Below the pieces are notes generated by a model, which made no database searches, was not told where the DNA came from, and worked only from the letters and a program-made list of their open reading frames with translations. 64,000 bases of DNA from Clostridium_F caseinilyticum (GTDB lineage Bacteria; Bacillota; Clostridia; Clostridiales; Clostridiaceae): NCBI RefSeq assembly GCF_046127645.1, contig NZ_CP175919.1, one strand, 5' to 3'. Positions 17,898 through 26,411 of this stretch are shown here, piece after piece (within the stretch, counting starts at the first letter, position 1; every line of letters begins with the position of its first letter). The position numbers and the translations under genes are program-made.

Positions 17898-18039
17898 GAT
17901 TAAATAACTATTGTATAACATGACTAATTGCTCTGATACTAACATTTTTTTATAACTAAGAGCAAAAAGCGAGTTGTCTTTAAATAACCATTTTCTAGAC
18001 TTTAAATGTAGTAAAAACTTTCTTTAAGCTTAAAGAATA

Positions 18040-18180
18040 TATTTATAAACAGAGTTCTTGGTTTTAGAGGGAGTTTTTACTCCATCTAAAGCTTAGGAAA
18101 TAGTTATCTAGGGATGTATCTGTTCTTTACTCTCATTTTGAAGAAGTTGGAGTATTAGAGCGGATAGTCATCGGATAAAA
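18040..18180 (+). repeat. Element B, well-preserved copy (B2)
   Basis: The layout is TTTATAAACAGAGTTCTTGG, a hairpin (TTTAGAGGGAG...CTCCATCTAAAG), AAATAGTTATCTAGGGATGTA, a second hairpin (TTCTTTACTC...GAGTATTAGAG), and the terminal CGGATAGTCATCGGATAAAA. Two stems at conserved places suggest a folded RNA or a DNA fold-back. Confidence 0.6.
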
Positions 18181-18214
18181 GTTTTAATTTTTAAATTTTG
18201 ATTATAAAAAATAT

Positions 18215-18515
18215 ACTAATAACCATATTTAGTTCAGTAATTAGTTCTAAATCCAAATATATCAAAAAGTGTTTATTCCAGCAAGGTATCATCCTCCATT
18301 CCCTTACCTGTTGGAATAATAAGTAAAATCTTGTTGGGATTAAGAATTAGGAAAGATTATTTAAAGGTTATTATGTATATTTTTTATTTTTCTATATTGA
18401 AATTAAATCTATTTTTATTAATAGAGAAATTATCGCTATTTTTTAAAGTCATACAAAAGCTTATTATGTATATTTTTTTATTTCCCTATATTAAAATTAA
18501 ATCTAATTTTGCAAG
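18215..18515. repeat. Element E, copy 3 with a duplicated right end
   Basis: The right end (TATATTAAAATTAAATCTA type, preceded by TTATTATGTATATTTTTTATTT) occurs twice, at about 18366-18412 and 18461-18510. The left end is degraded. An open frame of 81 codons across it is a by-product of the AT-rich repeat. The stretch 18516-18864 holds only the promoter region of the next gene. Confidence 0.5.
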
Positions 18516-18730
18516 GAATTATAATTTTTATATTGCTATTTCAGTAAGTTTTGTTACAAAGAATAAAGATTTATAATAGCTATTCTAAATAAGAAATAAA
18601 ACCTATATGAAATATATTTAAAAAATTTCTCTATAAAAGTAATTATTATACTTAAACCCTCAAATATTTTTTAGAATTTTTTAATAATAAATTGTTTAAG
18701 CTTAATATAATTGATATAATATTTAAAATT

Positions 18731-18760
18731 TTGTTATACTAAAAATAAGTTTGTTATAAT
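18731..18760 (+). promoter_or_regulatory. Candidate promoter for the two-component system
   Basis: TTGTTA (18731-18736) and TATAAT (18755-18760) are separated by 18 bases, close to the housekeeping consensus, about 105 bases before the response regulator gene. TTGTTATA is repeated 20 bases apart here, which may be a binding site. Confidence 0.45.
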
Positions 18761-18864
18761 AAATTTAAGCTTACATATTTAGCTAGTTAATTATTTTGAC
18801 TTAATTTACATAAGCTAATTAAAACTTAAATCCATGATAAAATCAAAAGAAAAGGGGGATTTAT

Positions 18865-19587
18865 ATGGATATAATGCCTTTAAATAATAAAAAAATATTA
18901 ATAGTTGATGATGAGGAAGATATAGTTAGATTAATAAGAACAGTATTAAAAAAGGAAGGTTTTCAAAATATATATTATGCTACTAATTTAGAAGACGGAT
19001 TAAAAGAATTTAATAAAGTAGAACCAGATATTTTAATTTTAGATGTTATGCTACCAGATGGGGAAGGGTATGAATTATGTAAAACCATAAGAGCTAAATC
19101 TAAGGTACCTATATTATTTTTATCTGCTAAGGGTGAAGAAATAGATAAAATATTAGGATTTGCTATAGGGGGAGATGATTATATAACTAAGCCTTTTAGT
19201 ACAAAGGAATTAGCTTATAGAGTAAAAGCCCATTTAAGAAGATATTCTTATGTAGATGAAGTTAAGGAAGAAAAAAATATTTTATCCTTTGGACCCTTTG
19301 AGCTAAATATAAGTAAGGCGGAATTTAAAAAAGATGGTGAAATTATAGAGTTAAAACCTAAAGAGCTAGCATTAATAACTTTTTTTGCAAAACATCCAAA
19401 TCAAATAATAAGTAAAGAAAAAATTTGTGATAATGTTTGGGGAGAAGATTATTATGGATTTGACAATACAATAATGGTCCACATTAGAAGACTTAGAGAA
19501 AAAATTGAAAAGGAACCATCAAGACCAGAATATTTAATAAATGTTAAAGGATTAGGATACAAATTGGTGATAAAAAATGAAAAATAA
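18865..19587 (+). CDS. OmpR-family response regulator
   Basis: A receiver domain is followed by a winged-helix DNA-binding domain (240 residues). The acidic pocket is VDDEED and the likely phosphorylated residue is Asp60 in ILILDVMLPDGEG; Lys of DDYITKPF is present. The C-terminal domain holds ELKPKELALITFFAKHP and MVHIRRLREKIE, the recognition helix. GGGGGAT precedes ATG 18865. It overlaps the kinase gene by 11 bases. Its targets are unknown; the ABC exporter upstream is the obvious candidate. Confidence 0.93.
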   Translation: MDIMPLNNKKILIVDDEEDIVRLIRTVLKKEGFQNIYYATNLEDGLKEFNKVEPDILILDVMLPDGEGYELCKTIRAKSKVPILFLSAKGEEIDKILGFAIGGDDYITKPFSTKELAYRVKAHLRRYSYVDEVKEEKNILSFGPFELNISKAEFKKDGEIIELKPKELALITFFAKHPNQIISKEKICDNVWGEDYYGFDNTIMVHIRRLREKIEKEPSRPEYLINVKGLGYKLVIKNEK

Positions 19588-20998
19588 TATGAAGTGGAGA
19601 ATTACAGGCAGATTTTTAGTAACAGTTATTTGCGTAGTTATAACTGTAGTCATAATAAATATTGTATCTTTAATTGGACTCGCAATTTATAGAAATGCTA
19701 ATGAGATTAGTTCTAAAAAATATAAAATTGAAGATTCAGTTAGAAATTTTTCTTCGAATATTAAAGAAGCAGATAATAAAATATATATTGATGATAAAGG
19801 CAAATCTATATTAGATAGTAATAATGGTTGGATACAGATTATAGATGCTAACAATAATGAAGTTTATAGTTATAAAAAGCCTTCTTATATAAAAAATAAG
19901 CCTACTGCTGCGGAAATAGTAAATCTACATAAATATAAAATTTCTGATAAACAAAATGAATTGTCTACTAATTTTGTAGCTGAAAAAGATATAGGAAATA
20001 AAAGATTAACTTATATTATAGGATTTAAGGATAATGACATAACCAAATATGTAATTACTACTAGGAACTCAGAAGTAATCCAGCTTATAAAATCTGCTAC
20101 AATAATAATTATTATTGTAGATGGAATTATAGCCTTAATTTTTGGATACCTTTTTATTAGAAAATTAACTAATCCCTTAGGGGAAATATTGCTGGGCGTA
20201 AAAAAATTAGAAAATGAAGAATATGATTTATATTATGAGCCTAAAGGAATGTATAATGATTTATATTATAGTTTAAATAATTTATCAGATAGATTACAAG
20301 AGAATAAAAGGAATAGAAAAAAGCTAGATAATATGAGAGAAGAATGGATCTCAAACATTTCTCATGATATAAAAACCCCATTAGCTTCTATTCAAGGTTA
20401 TGCAGAAATAATAAAAGATGAAGATTATGATTTTACAAAAGAGGAAATAGGAGAGTATGCTGAAATCATAGAAAATAAATCTAAATATATTAAAGAATTA
20501 GTAGAAGATTTAAATTTATCTACTAGATTAAAAAATAATACTTTAACTTTAAATAAGGCAAAAATTAATCTAGCTAATTTAATAAAGGATATTATAATAG
20601 ATATATTAAATGATACTAGATATGAAAATAGGGGAATAGATTTCCACTGTGAGAATGACAATATTGAAATAAATGGAGACAAAATTCTTATAAGAAGAGC
20701 TATAATTAATATTTTATTTAATGCCATTGTACATAATAGTGAAGATGTAAAGATAGATGTTACACTAAAAAAACAGGATAAGATAAGTATAATTATTGAA
20801 GACAATGGTAGGGGAATAAAAGGAGAAGAGTTAAATAGAATTTTTGATAGATATTATAGAGGAACTAATACGGGAGAGCGCCACAAAGGATCGGGTCTTG
20901 GAATGGCTATATCAAAAGAAACAATTGTTGCCCATGGAGGAGATATAACTATTGAAAGTGAATTAGGTAAAGGAACTATAGTGAATATATTATTATAA
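19577..20998 (+). CDS. Sensor histidine kinase
   Basis: The protein (473 residues) has two transmembrane segments (about residues 12-37 and 173-195) enclosing an extracellular domain of about 135 residues. A HAMP-like linker follows, then the dimerisation box NISHDIKTPLASIQGYAE with His263. The HATPase domain carries an N box (INILFNAIVHN), DNGRGIKGEEL and GSGLGMAISKE. The arrangement matches kinases that sense cell-envelope or peptide signals. It pairs with the overlapping response regulator. Confidence 0.93.
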   Translation: MKNNMKWRITGRFLVTVICVVITVVIINIVSLIGLAIYRNANEISSKKYKIEDSVRNFSSNIKEADNKIYIDDKGKSILDSNNGWIQIIDANNNEVYSYKKPSYIKNKPTAAEIVNLHKYKISDKQNELSTNFVAEKDIGNKRLTYIIGFKDNDITKYVITTRNSEVIQLIKSATIIIIIVDGIIALIFGYLFIRKLTNPLGEILLGVKKLENEEYDLYYEPKGMYNDLYYSLNNLSDRLQENKRNRKKLDNMREEWISNISHDIKTPLASIQGYAEIIKDEDYDFTKEEIGEYAEIIENKSKYIKELVEDLNLSTRLKNNTLTLNKAKINLANLIKDIIIDILNDTRYENRGIDFHCENDNIEINGDKILIRRAIINILFNAIVHNSEDVKIDVTLKKQDKISIIIEDNGRGIKGEELNRIFDRYYRGTNTGERHKGSGLGMAISKETIVAHGGDITIESELGKGTIVNILL

Positions 20999-21016
20999 AA
21001 TAAGAATTATTTTTAA

Positions 21017-21092
21017 AGAAAATAAATATCTAGAAAAATAATTATAATACTTTATTTGTGAACTAATATTTAAGCGTGAAGTAAACGGGACT
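21017..21092. repeat. Element D, half copy
   Basis: The sequence from AAAATAAATATCTAGAAAAAT to GCGTGAAGTAAACGGGAC is the reverse complement of the right half of the palindrome at 47228-47393. It lies directly downstream of the kinase gene and may act as part of its 3' end. Confidence 0.55.
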
Positions 21093-21300
21093 TTTGTTTA
21101 GAGAAAAGAGTACTTTGGGAAGAGTACAGATACAATTAGCAATGGACAATTGACAATAATCAGATATTATTCAGTATTTTTTAAATATATACCGAATTTT
21201 AATATACTAAAGTTTATAGTTAGAGTATAGATGGGGAAGTATTCTATTTCACTTTGTTATGTAAAATCTACACAATTTTAGTTTTAGAACTTTAAAAGGG

Positions 21301-21536
21301 GATACAAACTTCCCTTGGTTTAAAAATATGGATATATGGTGTAACAGGTATTCGAACGAGATTAGAGATTCTTAGCTGTTTTTTGAAAATATATGTATCT
21401 TCTAAATTATTGTTTGAGCGTTCACCGAGTTATAATTTAGAAGCATATATTTTAAGAAAGAACAGCTTAGAATCTCTTATCGAAGTAAGTGCCTGGTACA
21501 CCATATATATCCTTTTTAAAACCAAGGGTGTGTACA
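21301..21536. repeat. Element C, copy 1 (large palindrome)
   Basis: Two arms of about 105 bases (from 21301 and up to 21536) are near reverse complements. They surround a loop with TTGTTTGAGCGTTCACCGAGTTAT at about 21408-21431. The right arm ends three bases before the stop codon of the minus-strand ATPase gene. The same design, with a loop TGTTTGAGCCAATAGCGAGT, is found at 40792-41005. It would fold into a very long hairpin in RNA of either strand. Confidence 0.75.
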
Positions 21537-21538
21537 CC

Positions 21539-22309
21539 TTATTTACAACACGTTAGGTAACTCACATTTAGTTTATTATTATATGGATTTCTATAAATAT
21601 GCGCTTCTACTTCAAAAACTTCTCTAAACATTTCCTCAGTAAATACTTTCTCTACAGGACCATGAGCAACAATTTTACCTTTTTTCATTACGTATATATA
21701 GTCGCAGAATGTAGCAGCTATATTCATATCATGAAGGGTTGTAAAAGTTGTAATATCCAAATGTCTTAACATATGAATTATTTGAAGTTGATATTTTATA
21801 TCTAGATGGTTAGTAGGTTCATCTAATACTATGAGATCTGTATTTTGGCATAGAGCCATGGCTATCATAACCCTTTGCTTTTCACCACCAGATAAGCTTA
21901 AAAAACTTCTATTTCCGCATTCCTCAAGTCCTACATTTTTTAGAGATTTTTCTATAAGTTTTTCATCATCCTCATCTACACTTGCAAATCGATTATTAGA
22001 AGAGAATCTTCCCATAGCTACTATTCCTTTTACACTAAAATCAAATTCTAATGAATGTTCTTGCATAACTACAGACATAAGTCTAGAAAGTTCTTTATTT
22101 TTCATTCCATAGATATTTTTATCATCTATATATACAGAGCCTTCTTTAGGTGTTAGATACCTGTATATATTTTTTAATAATGTAGTCTTTCCACAGCCGT
22201 TTGGACCTATTAATCCAACAAAATGGTTTTTTTCTACATTTAAATCTATTCCACATAAAAGCTCTTTCGAACCTATATCATATTTTATACCTTCTAATTT
22301 TAGTTTCAT
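21539..22309 (-). CDS. ATP-binding protein of a FecCD/BtuCD-type uptake system
   Basis: Walker A is GLIGPNGCGKTTLLKN, the signature LSLSGGEKQRVMIA and Walker B LIVLDEPTNHLD; the protein has 256 residues. This is the FepC/BtuD class that drives import of iron chelates or cobalamin. The ATG abuts the permease stop, and the ribosome site GGAGGT lies inside the permease end. The gene ends beside the palindrome at 21301-21536. Confidence 0.92.
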   Translation of the reverse strand: MKLKLEGIKYDIGSKELLCGIDLNVEKNHFVGLIGPNGCGKTTLLKNIYRYLTPKEGSVYIDDKNIYGMKNKELSRLMSVVMQEHSLEFDFSVKGIVAMGRFSSNNRFASVDEDDEKLIEKSLKNVGLEECGNRSFLSLSGGEKQRVMIAMALCQNTDLIVLDEPTNHLDIKYQLQIIHMLRHLDITTFTTLHDMNIAATFCDYIYVMKKGKIVAHGPVEKVFTEEMFREVFEVEAHIYRNPYNNKLNVSYLTCCK

Positions 22310-23377
22310 TTACTTACCTCCAAATCTATAGGTACTTTTGTGCATTAAATATAGGAAGAAAGGACCTCCTAGAAATGCAGTTATTACGCCTATAGGAATT
22401 TCTTCTGGAGATAATAGGGTTCTAGCCAGAGTATCTGTAACTACCATTAATATTGATCCTATTACAATACCAAAGGGTATTAATTTTTTATGAGAAGAAC
22501 CTACCATTTGTCTTGCTATATGAGGAACTATAAGGCCTACAAATCCGATTACTCCTGTAAAAGCTACTATAGTACCTGTTAAAAGTGTAGAAGCTATCAT
22601 TATAAAGCTGATTATAAATTTAGTATTTATACCTATATTTTTTGCTACGGCTTCACCTAAAAGCATAGCATCTAAATCTTTATATAATAACATACTTAAA
22701 ATAGCGGTTATAACCATTATTACAAGAGAAAATTTTACTTGATTATAATTTGCTCCTGCTAAACTACCAATAGTCCAAAATACTGCGCTTTTAACTAAGC
22801 TATCATTTTTGGCAAAGGTTATTATAAAATTTGTTACTGCAGTAAATATAGAAGATACAGCAACTCCAGTTAGTATTAATTTAGTTTTAGAATACACTTT
22901 ACTTACTCCGGATATTTTAAATACCATAATAGATGCAATTAAAGAACCTAAAAATGCTCCTAAGGCTATTCCTAAATGTCCAAAAGAACTTAAAATGCCT
23001 AATACTATAGATAGGGTAGCCCCTGCAGATGCACCAGAGGATATACCTAATATGTATGGATCTGCTAGTGAGTTTCTGGTTAAAGTTTGCATTAAAATTC
23101 CCACGAGGGCTAAAGCACCACCAGAAACTATTGCTAGAAGTAATCTTGGAAGCCTTAATTTAAAAACTATATTATCAATATTATTTGCCCAATCTTTAAT
23201 AAAAATTTCTTTGTCTAATATGTTATTTATAAGGGATTTAAAGGTTACATCTACATCTATCTTTACAGAACCAAAGGTTATGCAAACTGTGGTTATTACA
23301 AACAATGCTATAATTAATATAATAAATTTTAAAGTGCAATTATTTTTGCACTTTAAAATTTGTTTATCCTTATTCAT
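22310..23377 (-). CDS. FecCD/BtuC-type permease
   Basis: The protein has 355 residues and about nine to ten helices. Family motifs are RLPRLLLAIVSGGALALVG (near residue 72), DPYILGISSGASAGAT and GFVGLIVPHIAR. These are conserved among importers of siderophores, haem and cobalamin. It lies between the binding-protein gene (11 bases upstream) and the ATPase gene, so the three form one minus-strand operon. Confidence 0.92.
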   Translation of the reverse strand: MNKDKQILKCKNNCTLKFIILIIALFVITTVCITFGSVKIDVDVTFKSLINNILDKEIFIKDWANNIDNIVFKLRLPRLLLAIVSGGALALVGILMQTLTRNSLADPYILGISSGASAGATLSIVLGILSSFGHLGIALGAFLGSLIASIMVFKISGVSKVYSKTKLILTGVAVSSIFTAVTNFIITFAKNDSLVKSAVFWTIGSLAGANYNQVKFSLVIMVITAILSMLLYKDLDAMLLGEAVAKNIGINTKFIISFIMIASTLLTGTIVAFTGVIGFVGLIVPHIARQMVGSSHKKLIPFGIVIGSILMVVTDTLARTLLSPEEIPIGVITAFLGGPFFLYLMHKSTYRFGGK

Positions 23378-23388
23378 TTTATCACCAA

Positions 23389-24411
23389 CTAAAATTTATC
23401 AGGGTAGAATTCTTTAGCTAGTTTATTTACAGTTTTAGGAACTCTTACGCCAGGATATAATTCAGTTAATTCAACTTTTATAAACTTGTTATTTTTTATA
23501 GCATTTACGTCTTTTAAAGCAGGATTTGCTTTAAGAGCTTTAACCTTGTTTTCAAAGGTATCTCCACCGTTTCCAACGGAATACTCTAAAACCATTATTA
23601 CATCTGGATTTCTTTTTATTATTTCTTCCATAGATACTTCAGGATAGTCTTTTTTCATATCACCGAAGACATTTTCACCCTGTGCAAGCTTAATTATTTC
23701 GTTGTTTATACCTTTTCCAACAACTACAGCCTTATCTTTTCCAGAGTCATATCCTAAAACCTTTACTTTTTTATCAACGTTTTTAATTTTATCTGTAGTT
23801 TCTTTTAGTTCTGATTTCATTTTATTTGTTAGTTCTTTAGCTTTATCTTCCTTACCGAAGATTATTCCAAGATTTTTAAAATCTTCGTAAATTGAATCAA
23901 CTGTTGCATCTGGACTTACGGATCTTGGAATATAAGCCTTTATTTTATTTTCGTTCAGCCAGTCTATACTACCTACGCCTTTATCATTGAAGTCTCCACC
24001 CCAACCTATTATAAAGTCAACTCCATTTGATAGTATTTGCTCTTTAGATGGATAAGTTTTACTCATAACAGGTACTTTATCGTAAGCAGGCTTTAAATCT
24101 GGTAGTATATTGTTTTCTGCGTATGCAGTACCAGCCATTTTATCTTGTAGATCCATAGATAACATCATTTCGATCATACAATTTGTTACTGCTAAAGATT
24201 TTTCTGGTTTTTTATCATAAACCATTGAAAATTTGTTTGAACTATCATCATGTCTACTAGTTTGTACAAAATCTAGTTTTAGTGGTTTATTAGCAGATTG
24301 TTCAGTTTTAGTATTATCACTATTTGTGCTAGTACTCTTGCTAGAACAACCAGTAATACCTCCTACCAATACTAGTGTAGATAACGTGATAGCAATTAAT
24401 TTTTTGTTCAT
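23389..24411 (-). CDS. Substrate-binding lipoprotein of the uptake system
   Basis: A lipoprotein signal peptide ends at LVGGITGC, with the lipid-modified cysteine near residue 22. The mature part is a class III periplasmic binding fold (EKSLAVTNCMIEMMLSM, KNPDVIMVLEY-type segments). The frame is open 14 codons further up, but GGAGGAA directly before ATG 24411 and the signal peptide fix the start (340 residues). Ferric chelates, haem or a corrinoid are possible ligands; no cobalamin riboswitch was seen upstream. A ruined paralogue lies at 13671-14682. Confidence 0.87.
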   Translation of the reverse strand: MNKKLIAITLSTLVLVGGITGCSSKSTSTNSDNTKTEQSANKPLKLDFVQTSRHDDSSNKFSMVYDKKPEKSLAVTNCMIEMMLSMDLQDKMAGTAYAENNILPDLKPAYDKVPVMSKTYPSKEQILSNGVDFIIGWGGDFNDKGVGSIDWLNENKIKAYIPRSVSPDATVDSIYEDFKNLGIIFGKEDKAKELTNKMKSELKETTDKIKNVDKKVKVLGYDSGKDKAVVVGKGINNEIIKLAQGENVFGDMKKDYPEVSMEEIIKRNPDVIMVLEYSVGNGGDTFENKVKALKANPALKDVNAIKNNKFIKVELTELYPGVRVPKTVNKLAKEFYPDKF

Positions 24412-24589
24412 AAAAATTCCTCCCAAAACATTTACTTTGTTTTTCATTAACAATCAATCATAAAATGTGTGCATAAAATATAATTAATCGTCAACAAATG
24501 ACAGGAATTTTACATTGCCAAAAGTAATTTTATCATAGCATATAAAAAGTATCAAACCATTGCTTTATCATACAAAAGCAATAGGTTAT

Positions 24590-24672
24590 TAAGAATAATT
24601 TGCGGTAAAATTCATTAGGATTCATATATCTTAAACTTGAATGCAATCTTTTGTTATTATAAAAATGAATAA
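24590..24672 (-). pseudogene. IS3-family transposase remnant (end of OrfB)
   Basis: On the minus strand the DNA reads FIHFYNNKRLHSSLRYMNP and NEFYRK, the typical last residues of the DDE integrase domain of IS3-family OrfB. No upstream part of the transposase remains, so this is the fossil end of an insertion sequence. Confidence 0.8.
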
Positions 24673-25110
24673 AAGGCGTGAAACCTATTACCGTAAGGCA
24701 ATGTATTAAGGAATTATCTAATATTGAAAAATATAATAGGGATTTAGTACTTAGTATCAGAGAAGTTTTATTAAAGGCAGATACAAAAATAGTATGCAGA
24801 CACTAGTGTATAAAGATATAAGGTCTGCTTTACAGAAGATAAAACAAGAGGTGAATATTTATTAAAAACAATTTTTTTAAGACAATGTTGGAAAGTGTTG
24901 ATTTTACAAAAAATGAACTTTTTGTTCCAATGGTATCTGCACCATCCATTGAATTTCAAGGAACTAAAATCAGTATGGTTTAGGCAGCTGATTTAATTGG
25001 TCTTTGGGGAATCATTGTTGAGTAGTAATGAAATATAATTTTTATTATGTATATTATTTTTCTTGAACAACGCCCTAGTAATCCTTTGTCTACGTTAATA
25101 GCTGAATAGG
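24673..25110 (+). pseudogene. Degraded coding sequence, not identified
   Basis: Several short frames follow one another. VKPITVRQCIKELSNIE and MQTLVYKDIRSALQKIK come early. Later VPMVSAPSIEFQGTKISMV ends in TAG and continues in frame as AADLIGLWGIIVE. They look like pieces of one or two genes broken by stops and shifts. I do not recognise the family. It lies beside the IS3 remnant, and no intact gene is present between 24412 and 25412. Confidence 0.45.
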
Positions 25111-25319
25111 CATATCATTTATAAATTAGATTAAGTTATATTTATAATAAAAAATCGGATGAACATATAAAAGTATTTAAATATGGAGTGAATTTTAGGA
25201 TAATGAATAGTGAAGCGTAGCATAAATAACGGCGATTTTGGGTAGGTGTATAGAAAAGTAAAATATACCATATTTGATAAAAGAGCATAATTAGTTTTTT
25301 AAAAAGATCAATATACTTT

Positions 25320-25372
25320 GACACAATCTAAGAAATTTAATAGTAGTATAACTATATTTCTTAGATTGCGTC
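25320..25372 (-). terminator. Long inverted repeat after the LysR gene
   Basis: GACACAATCTAAGAAATTTA (from 25320) is nearly complementary to TTTCTTAGATTGCGTC (ending 25372). It lies 40 bases beyond the LysR stop. The T run on the minus strand is weak, so it may stabilise the 3' end more than terminate. Confidence 0.6.
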
Positions 25373-25412
25373 TATTATAATACGTTATTAACCTTAGATA
25401 CAATTAAACCGT

Positions 25413-26291
25413 TTAGATTTCATATGATAAATCTTTATCATATGAAACATTTAAGAAAGCTTTGATGTTTGCATTATTAGCTTTATACTTGTTAATTACA
25501 ATGAAATTTTTAGAGAAATAAGGAGCTACATCATTGATTCTTACTTTTTTAAGACTACCTATCTTAAAATACTTTTCAGCCATTGAACTTAAAACAAATC
25601 CATATCCAAAGCCTTCGTGGACAAAATTAAAGACTTCGTTGACTTGATCAATATATATTTGATAATTCATTTGTCCTCCAGTTAGGTGTCTCAGCCATTC
25701 TTCAAAGGATTCACTCCAATCTGCATAGATTAATTTCATGGTTTTTAATTCATGAGCGTAGATTTCATCCTTAAAGTCACATGTATTTTTTGCAACTAAA
25801 ATAATGTCATCATACAAAGTATGTATGGTTGTGTACTTATTAGATGTAGGTACATAAGATACAATGGCAATGTCTATAATTTCATCTACTAAAAATTCTA
25901 ATAGTTTATCACTGTGGTTTATTAATATCTTTATGGATATATCATCATGTTTCTTTAAAAAATTCTTTACAGTCCTTTTAATATGCCCATCATAGGCGGA
26001 GTGTACAGAGCCTAATTTTATTGAGTCTTTATACTTTAAATTGTTTAGAACTGCCATTCCTTCCTCTTCAATCAGGATCATTCTTTTACAGTAGGGAAGA
26101 AATTCTTCTCCAGCTATAGTTAATCCCACAGTTTTATTGGTTCTATATAAAAGGGAAGACCCAATATATTTTTCAAGCTCTTTAATTCTATTAGACACAG
26201 TTGATTGAGAAATATTTAGTTTTTTTGCTGTTGTTGAAAAATTTTTTGTTTGGGCTAAAGTAATAAAGGTTTTATAGTAGTCATAATTCAA
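25413..26291 (-). CDS. LysR-family transcription regulator
   Basis: The N-terminal winged helix-turn-helix is clear: YKTFITLAQTKNFSTTAKKL and ISQSTVSNRIKELE. The C-terminal domain is a periplasmic-binding-like effector domain. The frame is open from 26321, but GAGGTG is spaced correctly for TTG 26291, giving 293 residues, normal for the family. It is divergent from the threonine synthase-like gene across a 120-base gap, the classic arrangement for a LysR protein controlling its neighbour; an amino acid ligand is inferred. Confidence 0.88.
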   Translation of the reverse strand: MNYDYYKTFITLAQTKNFSTTAKKLNISQSTVSNRIKELEKYIGSSLLYRTNKTVGLTIAGEEFLPYCKRMILIEEEGMAVLNNLKYKDSIKLGSVHSAYDGHIKRTVKNFLKKHDDISIKILINHSDKLLEFLVDEIIDIAIVSYVPTSNKYTTIHTLYDDIILVAKNTCDFKDEIYAHELKTMKLIYADWSESFEEWLRHLTGGQMNYQIYIDQVNEVFNFVHEGFGYGFVLSSMAEKYFKIGSLKKVRINDVAPYFSKNFIVINKYKANNANIKAFLNVSYDKDLSYEI

Positions 26292-26411
26292 AGAAAACAC
26301 CTCGTTTATTATTCGTATCATCGATTGTTATAAACTATATTATTCGTTATACAAATGATACCATATATTATATTATAAAGATATAATTACTTAGAAAACA
26401 GGAGGACTTTT

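Noticed and set aside
18331..18576. Hydrophobic open frame of 81 codons
   Set aside because: It is made of two copies of the AT-rich right end of element E and has no ribosome site.
22809..23417. Open frame of 202 codons on the plus strand
   Set aside because: It is antisense to the FecCD permease gene, whose motifs are certain; antisense frames of this length are common across helix-rich genes.
24412..24600. Possible cobalamin riboswitch before the uptake operon
   Set aside because: No B12-box-like sequence or the expected stems could be seen, so the ligand of the system was left open.
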